From the NCBI RefSeq assembly GCF_000150275.1, contig NW_002060944.1, positions 8,952,159 through 9,016,158 on the forward strand: DNA of 64,000 nucleotides, in the 5' to 3' direction. Below the pieces are notes generated by a model. That model did not search any database. It had not been told where the DNA came from and saw only the letters and a program-made list of their open reading frames with translations. The position numbers and the translations under genes are program-made. Shown here piece after piece: positions 38,018 to 48,591 of this stretch. The DNA is from Trichoplax adhaerens (Eukaryota > Placozoa > Uniplacotomia > Trichoplacea > Trichoplacidae). Position 1 is the stretch's first letter. The number at the start of each line of letters is the position of its first letter.

Positions 38018-40124
38018 CGAGTACAGATCCAAACAATCAATTACTGTGGAGAATACAACTTACAATCAATACCTGGCAATCAAGTTATTGCCGGAAATAA
38101 CTACTGAAAATTACATGTTAATTGACAGCTAATATCATATAGTACTATGTCGAGTATACTGTACTAGAGTTACCGGAAATTGACGTAATCAGGCATTTTG
38201 TGAAATGGCTATGCCTAGTAATGATATCCCTCTGTACAATGTATGGTCTAAAATGAAATAACTACTATTTTATCTTTACTATAAGTGGTTTTAAGTTATT
38301 ATGTTGTAGTACATGCGTCGCCTTGATTTAGCCTATTACAGACTGGGACACGATCTGTATGATAAAATTATTTGAATGAGAGGCATCGATTGTGTTGCAA
38401 TGAGAAGGTTAGAACCTACCCTGTATTTACCTATATAATAATTTTATCGCTGATGTCTTATTGATTGCTAATTTTTATCTATGACGAATAAAGCCCATGT
38501 GGACATTGCACCATCGGCTTTAAAGTAGATTGATCATTCACTATTAGAAAAAGTTTTACTTCTAGTCGACTGCCCTTATAATTATTGTAGTTCTTTACTA
38601 AAATAATACCTGACATCCAATATCGAACCTATCTCAAGAAATAGTTGATAAAGCAAGAAAGCAACCGATCTATCAAAGCTGCTTCGTTTTAATGATGCTC
38701 TACAAGCTAATAAACTTCATTCCATTTACAAACTGAAATAGGTTACTAAAAATGGGATATCGTTCTTCATCATTAGTAGAGACTATATTTTGTCTTTAAC
38801 AATACAGATATCTTCATTCAAAAAGTATGCGTGCAATTACTTATTGCCTTATTTAGTTATTTACATGTAGAAATTAATTTTGCGATTCTTTGATTATCTC
38901 TTTTTCACATCGCATTGATACTATAGTAAATATGATAGCTTGGTAACTTAGCGATACTATCAATTTTGTTAGAATATTTGCTTGAGCTTTACTTTTAACA
39001 ATTAGGTATGCTACATTTTAGTATCTGAAATAGCTACAGATGACTGTGTGGCATACTTATTCCTTATGCATGTTAATCAAGCTGTAAAGTGTACATTAGC
39101 TCTCGGTATTAAGAAGCCTATTGCCAGTGTATACCGCTGAAATGTAAAGCAGTTTCTACGGTATTACGTGCATCCCTACACTGACTGGATATAAACATGC
39201 ACTGTGCCCACATTCACTTGAGTTCTAAACAACCTGATACTCAGCATATTTAATAAACCATGCACTGTACATAAAAGAATATTTCTAGTTTATATGACAG
39301 TAAGTCATAATTGGTGATATCTTGGGTAATTTGCTCTAATGTTTTCAATCATTTGTAAAATGGAGACGGAAATTCCATCAAGGCGACATTTAGCGACTTT
39401 GATAATTATTTAATACCTTATACGCAACAATTGATTGTATTATATTGGGTACACCTTACAAATAAATCAGAGCGCATCAACAAATGAAACTCGTATATCA
39501 TCCTAGTTATACTGCATACGAGAACGTATGCTGTTAATACTAAACAAAACAGTGAAAAAGACGGTGTCGGCAAGAAATTATTATTATGATTACAGCTTAA
39601 GGTCGATACTATCCTTATTAAAGTACTATACGTGCACACTGCAGTTAGCCTACGAATGAGGCTACAATTAAGCTATGCAATGACTGTATCTAACAATTAC
39701 TATTTACGGCACAGAGCACTGCATACAGATCATAAATACACACTTAAAGTCTATCCCAGTTGAAACCTTAGTACAGATATGATGTTACAGGCGAGAGAGT
39801 ACAGTAAAAGATACTTAGTCAATAATAGTAGATTATCGCATATACTTACTTAATAAGAAGTTGCATAGATGGAAATGAAAGCAAGTAACTTTACATCAAT
39901 ACATCACATCAATTATATATGCAGAAAATGTGCCGACATTCAGGCATCATCAGGCTAAGAGATAAAATACAATGTATGGTTTCACATAGTTAGCTGTAAA
40001 ATTCGGGAAAAATTGGCTAATACTATTGCATGATTACCAGTGACCATCGGCTAATATGCACAGGTAAAAATAGCTATAGCTACTCTTATTTTTTAAAACT
40101 GATTGTTTGCGGTCCTATAAATTA
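38018..40124. other. Convergent intergenic region (HAD and STAT-B 3' ends)
   Basis: This 2.1-kb stretch contains the 3' untranslated regions of the HAD gene (plus) and the STAT5-like gene (minus). The only frame above 70 codons (39418-39639, minus) has no motif and no splice context. Nothing else was recognised. Confidence 0.55.
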
Positions 40125-43100
40125 TCACATTACACTATTATCATATGACGAGTGACCTAAAAAGCTCGCTTGATCTGGAAATTCCGCTTGCAAATTCTCA
40201 CGAATATTGATTTCGTCAGCAATGCTATCATGTGGCTCCATATAGTTTCCGCTCAGGTCAGGCATTTCGCATTCTGTCTCAACTGTTGTTGTCATTGATT
40301 GAGGCTATTACAAAAAAAGTCAGGGTAAGAAATCTGAAATCTACACTTTATAAATTGTATACAGTAAAATGTTACCGTCTCTGGAGCTGGAGTTGTACAT
40401 GTAGACATCGAACCAGAATTGGTGCTAAACACAACATTCGTATAGCCAGAATGAAAAATGCAATAAGCAATTTTGGCATGACAATTGGCAAATAAAGACA
40501 ATTTACAACTATTCTATAAAATGATATAATGAAAAACCTACTTTCCATTTAGGATTAACTTCCACGTTAACAAAGGAACGTAGATACTATTACCATTTTC
40601 CTTTGATGTTGCATCATTCACTAACCAAAATTATTAAAAAAGTTATCTAGGTCACCAACAGTCCGCGACAAATGCGGTTAAATTTTGGAGGCTTCAAATT
40701 TACCTTGTTTTGGTAGCTTCGGTGCTTTGTTAGTATGACTACGGAAGGCTTCCTCTTTGGAGATCCCTCTCGGGTAAACATATACGAACTGAGGAATGTC
40801 AATTAAACTATAGCAGAGAGAAACGTATACCTCGTAAACGCAGTTCATTACATGTTATAACAAAACATTTCTAACATAGCGAATCTTAGAACAGTAAGTA
40901 ATATCGCCAATATACCATTCTGATAATGTCTTTAATGCAGTAAAGTTCTTTTCATCAAGAGGTTGGGGAAACTCCACAACTTTTTGACCTGAAAGTCAAG
41001 TAAAAAATTTGTTATAACTGCATCACACCCGCATAAATAGACAATATGCATGTACTCAAATACCCATATCTCCAATCCCTGTGTAGCAAATACTAATGGC
41101 CTTAGGTTTTCTGGAACTAAATCTTAGTAGAAAAGTTCCCGGATCACAACCCAATAAAATTTCTTTCGCTCGTTCTTTAGTGATAAATCCAACAAATGAC
41201 CTACATAAAAAAGAAAAAATTTTAACAATATAGATATAATATGATATGAAAAATATTTTTTTTAAGCATAGTCATCCGAGTACTCGACCTACCCTTCACA
41301 CCAAATTGCTTTAAGCTCTGTGTTACTTTGCATTAAATCCATAATGGTGTAAAACCATTTCCAGAACGGTTGGTTAAATTCTGAATTGGGTATCTGAAGG
41401 TAAAAGTAGTATTTTGGATTAAATGGCTAGATTAGAAAACCTGCCTTATTGTGATGCATACAGTACTGCAATCATGCCATGTGCAACATAAAGTTACCTT
41501 AATAAATTTCTGCCAACTAACAGCAGCACAAGATAAATCCACCTTCATCGGATTCATATCACCTATCATATCAGCCAGTGAGTAAATTCAGAGTAAACCT
41601 TAAGGAAAAATTGCAATTCCTTAACAGCTCTATAAAGATTGCCAACCTAATAACTTTGACGCTAAAAATTGCAAATTTTCCTCAGTTAAACCACTACCAA
41701 CTCTATTTTGAAATTCTGTATTTAACATATGCGCAACACTTGGCCATTTTGCTTCTTTTGGTACTTCAAAACCTTCGCGATTCTATAATAGAAATGGAAT
41801 GTAATCACATCCCTTTCATCTTCGAAAAATATATTCAATTCACAAAAAGTGAAATATTATCAGTACCGGAGAAGAAAAATAATTGTCCCAAACGATCGTG
41901 CCCATTGCATTGGCGGTCTGATTGGTATTTACTATAACTACCGTTGGTAAAGATAGATCCTGTATAACATAACAATAATTCAACTGATTACTAGATATTA
42001 TACACTATATCACTATATAATACCAAACATCAGGTATTCATCTCGTCCAGTAAGGCAAATACAGTATTCAATTTATGAACGTTAATAGTAGAATTAGATA
42101 ATTTTAATTATAACTAAAATACCCGAACTACAATCTTTTTATTCTGAATAGCAAATTCCGACGTGAATAATATAGCAAATTTCAGTTCTGTAACCATCTA
42201 TGGCACAAAAGAAATTCAAGTTCAGTAACTTTTATGCAATTTTTATATAAAATTTTGAAAGATCTACCTCTTCACCCTTTGTTGAGGCTCTCCTTCCAAT
42301 TTTCTAACAAAATAAACAAGCACAAATGTTAAATTAATAAATTTTCAAAAGTTTTCACTACCTTGAATGCAGTTTATGATTATAATTGAAGTGAACGGCC
42401 CCATACCATATTTGTTAAATCAACTTTCCACATCCTGGTTTGACTATCAAACTGCATAGGCTGCAATACGTAATCAGTGATATAAGTATTCTCTTTAACG
42501 TGTGTAATCAAACGTTTTAAATCTAGGTCGTAATAGCGCATACCTTGCAACTATTCAAAATTTTACCACTAGCTTCTAGGCTGAAAATAAAGTAATATGA
42601 GTTATATTAACGCAAACTTTCCAACTGTCACATCATACACTATCAAGCAAACAACAGTTCTATTCTCTCAAGCACTCACTCAGGCGGAAAGTTACCGCTT
42701 TGTATACTACGAACTTGTGATTCGCTATCAAAAAAATAAAATAAAATTTAGTCAATTTATACCTTAAATTGCTTTTTAACAACATTTAGACACGATAAAA
42801 GTTACATCAAACCTTAATATATGAGCTTTAACGTCCGTTAAACCAGATAGTGCATTTAACTTAGTACCAATTAAGGAGCTAAGCATGATATACAGTCATA
42901 AGTAAGAATTACAGATAGGTCTCATGATATATAAGTTATAACAGACATAGCCCCTGCATAGAAGCAGTTTTTCTGTATACTCTTCAAAAGCATGATCTTA
43001 CCAAACCGAGGCTGCAAACTTAGTTTCAACTTTGATAATTTGAGGAGGTTGTTTCATAATGATAAAGGTTCTGTAGAATTTAATAAACGAGATTTCCATT

Positions 43101-46100
43101 ACAAAAATGAATAAGGCAATAAGCGAATGTTGAATCAGTTGAAATAGTATAATTACTCTTTAACAAGTTCACAAAGAAGACTTTCAAGCTCTTGAAAAAT
43201 GATGTCTAGCCTAGGTTTCACAGGCTCATTATTAGGCATAAGATTTTTATCGCATACAGCATGAACCTTAACAGGGAAGCCAATTGAATCATTAAGTGAA
43301 AGAAAATATTTTTAAATGTTGAATTATATCATTTTAGCTAAGGCTGAAATACAAACCTGTTCCACCAAAATTTTAGTTCTCCATATGGCATCTAAGCTGC
43401 TTTCACACCATAACTGAATTTGTTTTAATTCCTCACAATGCTTGACAGTTAAATTTTCTATGCCACATAATGTTTTTTGCCTCTGTTTCCATTCAAACAA
43501 CTGACCGGCTAAAACTTTCGTGTGCAATAGCTTGACACCATCAACAATCTTAGTAAAATTTTCTGTAATAGTCTATATAATAATCAATTATAGCAAGCCA
43601 TCATCAGTGGTACGTCCACTAAATTGCGATAGTGTTTATTATATGATCATAACCTACCAATTCAGCTTCTCTACGGCATTTTATAATCTCAAGCATATCA
43701 TTCCATAAACCTTGGCGTTGCTTAAATGCTTGAACCTATACAAGTGATTATTTAGAAAAGTAAATTATTAATGAAGGCTAAGAATAGAGTTTCTAGAACC
43801 GAAGTGTTGCTTAAACTAATAATAAGAATTAGAATTATGCTCCTTTATAATACCTGATTTGGAGGATATTTAGCACCAGCTGTAGGAGGATATCTGCATT
43901 CAGGGTGTTCTATAAGCAGGTAATTATCAGTTTTTACTTTGAAATTAAAATTAAAGAACACTGGAGTGATAATGATGACATTAGTAATTAAAACTGCTAC
44001 AACACCATCCCGAAATAACTTACGTACCAGAAAGAAATTTATTCCAATGATATGACAGAATATTGAGATTTTCTCCAAGTTGTTGAATATTCTTCCAGCC
44101 ATTTTCAGCTTCAATAGTTACTAACTGTAGTTGACTACATACTCTTCTAATATCTTCAGCAGTCGAACAGATGTTCGTATTATTACTATTATTATTCCAT
44201 TCCGAAGAGTTTCCCGTCCTCTGCAATGTCATCATGGCCTTATAAGACATTATTTACAGTTTCAGTAATATTTTTGCTCATATATATATGTACATATTTA
44301 TAGATATATAGTGAGGAATAATGAAACACCAAATTAAATTTTTAACTCTTTGGTTACCAATTCAAATACGAAAATGTTTATACCGCACATTCTTCTTATT
44401 GATCTAGTTTGTTAAGTACAATCTGTAACCACTACTGTTTGTATCAATATCCATTAATATAGCGTTATCGGCTACTTTATAATTTCTTTACCTCTTGACA
44501 TAATCTAGTTTCTGTTTCGAGACATTCAACAACAATCTCCAATAAATTGACTGGATTATTCTGGAACCGATTCTATTAGCATTTTAATAAAATTTGAGAC
44601 ATAAATAAATAATTATAAACCATACTTCATATCATTCAGAATTGGAAAGCAGTAATATATATTATATAACCAATGATCAATTTATACATCTGTTATATTA
44701 GAATTTACTCCAGCTACATATTAGCAATTACAATAGTAAGTTAGCGCACATACGGAGAAATCATCGATATATTTTGTCATACGAGACCATTGAAGCAAAG
44801 AATCTTGTGTCATTATTGATTCCAACTGTTATTAAAATGCAAGAAATACAATTTAGTACATCATACTCCAGATTCTTGTACTGTTACACGCCAGCACTAT
44901 CTATTTATAACATGTGACATCCAGTATGATTGCTGTATGTTAGCAGCCAACCGTTACTAAACATGCAAGAAATACAATTTAGTATATCATACTCAAGATT
45001 TTCGTACTGTTACACGCTTATACTATCTATCTATAGCATATGACATCCAGTATGATAGCTGTATCTTAACTGATGGACAATCTCAGTTAATTCGATCCAG
45101 TATCAAAGCATATTCAAATTAACTATATAGATACAGTATCTCAGCGAAAGGTCAAGATTGTGATAATTTATTTATTAAATCAAAATGTTGTCTAGCAATA
45201 TGATGCATTGTAATAGAAGTAAAATAGGCAGTCATTTAACAAATACCCAACGATGCGCAGTTATCGCCATGAATATACTTGGTATTCACGGTAAGTAACA
45301 ATAATATAAAAAGGTATCTATTGCTATTCAAGGCTGATATATTGATCAGAGAAATAATACTGGGATGTATTGCAATAAGTCTAGACTTAATTGCAGATAA
45401 TTATGTACAGTACATAAAACTATTTCCCTTTAGTATCTATATAAATAATCCAAAAGTTGTTTTTTCTTATACAAGCTGTTGTACACATTTAATTATTAAT
45501 TATATGTCTAGATTCACAGTACAATTAAGGTTAAATAGTATACAATGAAGTTTTCAAAACTAGACATAAAATAAAAATTACGTTGGATTAATAAAGATGA
45601 TAAATTGGTACCAAGGATAAAAATAATAAAAATTGTAAAACTTTGTCAATTTCATCAATAAAGTAAACTCACCTGCTGAGCTTGTTGCCTCATAAGATTC
45701 AGAATTTCATCGCGGAAGCAAATTGCGGTCATTTCATCGCGATTTTGCCTTAAATTCCTATTGAAAATAAAAAAGAACTATTTATATTAAGCTTTGGTTT
45801 ACTAGATTCATCCATTCTATTCCTCTATCTCCTATTCTTAACATCAACCTTTTTGCGTATCTATAGATAGCTTCGATCTGTATACGCGTATTTTTCTTTA
45901 CGTTTTAGGCAAACTTTCTACTACTATTCCACTATGAATTTCTACTAATAATAAAATTGAGCTACCAACAGTAAGGTTTATCATAATAGTTATTTTAGAC
46001 GATCAATGTTAAACAACAGAATCATTTTTCTTGAGTTGGACATCCACTTTAGTCGAGATGAATAGAAATGACTAGCAAACAATAGGTAAAGTTATATAAT

Positions 46101-48591
46101 ATTGCGAGCTAGTATTCATTTCAGAACCCGTTAGTCGATTCGTTAATTTAGTTCAAGTTGTTATTGTCAGTTATTATGAATTCGAATAATAGCACTTTCA
46201 ATAAACTACGTCTTTACTCTACAGATAAATAAATATTCACTTTTTTTGCCAGCCATGATAGAGGTTTTCAAAGAAAACAAATGTGTGAATGACAATTTAC
46301 AGTATCCACGCAATATGGAACCATTTAACATCGGAAAAAGTTGAATAAAAAAATTGTACGCAAGCTGTAAAGCCACAAAAAAAAGTCGTGAAGGATATCA
46401 TTGTTAGAAATTGGAACGAACTCTAAAGTTATGATGATTTAAGCGTGTAATAATAGCGAATTTTTGGCTGCATTGATATAAGCATAGAAGATGATCATCA
46501 AATATAACACTTACCATATTTTCTTGACACTGCCATCAAATACGGCTAAATGCCGTTATTAATGCTAAAACGTGATAATATAGTCTACGTAATAATCATC
46601 CTTAGGGACTACTCGCCACTTTCTCCCTTTCCCCCCCCCCCAAAAAAAAATACTTGCGAATTTTTACTTTAAAGTTAAGGGCAAAAATTAGCGAGTAGTC
46701 ACTATCATCATTAATTGATTGCTCTCTGTTTGGACATTAAATGTAACTACATCAATCTAGATTCAATAACGATGAAAACTAGCATCGGTATAGTGTAGTA
46801 TTTGGTACTACAACACTATATTAGTGTACTAATAAAATTAATATTCGGCAGTAATTCGTGCTATCGATGGACGTGATCTTTCTTTTCAATAACGGTAAAA
46901 AGAAATAAAAATTAGTACAGTCGATAGAGAACATTGACTTCGTTCTCCGCTACTACACAATAAATCTTCCTCGAATTTTTAATATGGGCGATAGCATCAT
47001 TAACGTAGCATGATAGAATATTGTCAAAGAAGGAAAAAAAATTGAAATTGAAATAGTATTTAATCTATTTCCATAAGAAACTGAGAAAGCCTTAGAAATA
47101 CAGTAAGACTACAATTTTGGGGCTGATATCGGTCTCGTAGACACGCTAGTGATCTATCGTTCCTATTGACCATTTCTTAAGGTGTTGCAACGTAAACTAC
47201 TCTTAACAAAGGAAAACATCAATCCAATGGCTCGATATTAATTTTATTTAAAATGATTACGCTAGCCCATGATTTTGCCGATTCAGCCGGGTATTTAAAG
47301 GTAGTAACCATCATGTACAGGAAATTTTATCATTAGAATGTCCTATCGAATCGCTTACAACATGATACATTTAGTCAGTCACGCCTGAAAATTATTACAC
47401 CAATTTCATGTGCAAAACTTGGAATCTGCATCGACTTTATCATAGACCCGATTTTTAAAAATCGCTCTTGATTGTAAGCTGTAAGATGTATCTAATTTGA
47501 CTAACAAGCTGATCAAGGACACAGTTGCTCGTTCAATAACGTCGTTATTTCTATGCAATTGATCCGCGTGTACATGGCAGGTTCATTGAATATTACCACA
47601 AACCAGGCTGTGCTGCAATAGACTGCGACTACTTTGCCATCTTGCGCTTCTTGAATTTTAGAGGTCCAAAAATCTGTCTATTGTCAGAAATTCATTGCAG
47701 ATCGTTTCAAGTTGGCTTCTTACTCTACATGATGGTTTCATTGGCGTTAATTTGACTTGAACAATGACATCCGTTGCATATTACTGTGGGAGAGTGGAAA
47801 TGTCTATAAAACTCGCTATTGATTTCCTCCCCCGCCAAAAAAAAAAAATTATTCATATAATATACGTCTAATCCAGTGGAATCAGATCGTAAGCTGTCTT
47901 AGACCATCATTAGCCTTGGTGTTGTTATTTAAAAGTGGCGATCAGTTTAAAATGTCCCTTACTCAACTCTTGACGAATGTTTATTTAATTACAATCTCGG
48001 GCAGTATCCCAATCCCCTTTCAACTGCAACGTAATAACAAGAAGTACCATATCAAAGTAAATTCATAGTCAAGCATATGAAAAAAGAACAAAAAGGAATA
48101 AAGAAAGAGAAAATGATAATAATAATCATTATTTATGTAGATCCAAATTTCCAATTTGGAAATTGGATAGGATAAAAAAAAATTTGAATACAACTGTGGA
48201 ATAGTTGAAAGGGAAAGAGAGAGAGAGAGAAAAAAAAGGAGAATGCGATGATGAATGATGGAGGAAAACATGTCTTCCGATACGCTATGCCATACCGTAT
48301 CAACGCATGGAGAAAAGGACGATCGGTGTTGGCGATCAATGCAATTGATTCTCTCGTCTAGGATATTTTTACTAGGTGATTGATTGCCTTTAGGTAAAGT
48401 ATGATAGACTGGGTCCAATACTATTTGATTACTCTACGCTAGGATAGATAGAAAGCTTACCAAAACTGGTTCTCAATCCAATTGGCAAAAGTACATCTGA
48501 TTTCAATATGAAATTGATGCTTTTCATAAGTGCGAAGCATTTCTTGTAATGCAGGACCGCGAAGACTTTGAGATGCTGCCCAAAGAGCCAT
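40125..48591 (-). CDS. STAT5-like transcription factor (STAT-B), 26 exons, 800 aa
   Basis: Exons, 5' to 3': 48591-48461, 45757-45673, 44825-44754, 44560-44492, 44238-44028, 43909-43854, 43735-43658, 43548-43357, 43266-43157, 43070-43002, 42878-42813, 42724-42680, 42580-42544, 42460-42407, 42303-42268, 42197-42123, 41959-41867, 41782-41647, 41562-41498, 41393-41293, 41200-41064, 40988-40916, 40807-40704, 40620-40542, 40424-40376, 40304-40125. All phases match; 801 codons including TGA. The N-domain is MALWAASQSLRGPALQEMLR (compare MAVWIQAQQLQGDALHQMQA of STAT5). The coiled coil includes FEWKQRQKTLCGIENL. The DNA-binding domain has TFIIMKQPPQIIKVETKFAA and DLSLPTVVIVNTNQTANAM, and the linker has FNQPFWKWFYTIMDLM. 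The SH2 core is GCDPGTFLLRFSSRKPKAIS with Arg620. The candidate activating tyrosine is Tyr712 (SIYVPLL), followed by an acidic tail encoded by the last two exons. By family it is a cytokine or growth-factor activated nuclear factor that dimerises through SH2. Intron 1 is 2.7 kb; the other introns are mostly under 300 bp. Confidence 0.95.
44822..45071. repeat. Tandem duplication (about 125 bp) spanning the exon 3 splice acceptor of STAT-B
   Basis: Copy 1 (about 44822-44946) and copy 2 (about 44947-45071) share GCAAGAAATACAATTTAGTA, TGTTACACGC and GACATCCAGTATGAT in the same order. Copy 1 includes the last bases before exon 3; on the minus strand its edge reads AACAG|TTGG. The matching place in copy 2 reads AACGGTTGG, so the AG is lost there and only the exon-proximal copy can serve as an acceptor. 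Confidence 0.8.
46607..46700. repeat. Possible small foldback element with poly-C/poly-A core
   Basis: GACTACTCGC at 46607-46616 is the exact reverse complement of GCGAGTAGTC at 46691-46700. The interior holds a run of 11 C followed by 9 A (about 46631-46650) and the palindrome ACTTTAAAGT. The whole lies in STAT-B intron 1. It may be a short MITE-like relic; no target-site duplication could be assigned. Confidence 0.4.
47513..47770 (-). pseudogene. Unrecognised degenerate coding-like fragment in STAT-B intron 1
   Basis: Two short minus-strand frames in different phases overlap slightly, as if a frameshift separated them. The first (about 47770-47658) includes VQVKLTPMKPSC and ETICNEFLTIDRF. 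The second (about 47680-47513) includes EAQDGKVVAVYCSTAWFVV and ends at TGA. Local composition is less AT-rich than the surroundings. No family was recognised; a decayed transposon open frame is possible but unproven. It interrupts no STAT exon. Confidence 0.25.
48205..48238. repeat. Purine microsatellite (GA)n with poly-A
   Basis: A short GAGAGAGAGAGAGA tract flanked by A-rich sequence, near the 5' end of STAT-B intron 1. The open frames at 48020-48418 and 48133-48339 on the minus strand run through this low-complexity tract and are not considered genes. Confidence 0.85.

Noticed and set aside
43845-44114. 89-codon minus-strand open frame bridging 44.1 to 43.85 kb
   Set aside because: It is a read-through of STAT-B exon 5, the intron and exon 6 in a wrong frame; the spliced model keeps phase with STAT coiled-coil content.
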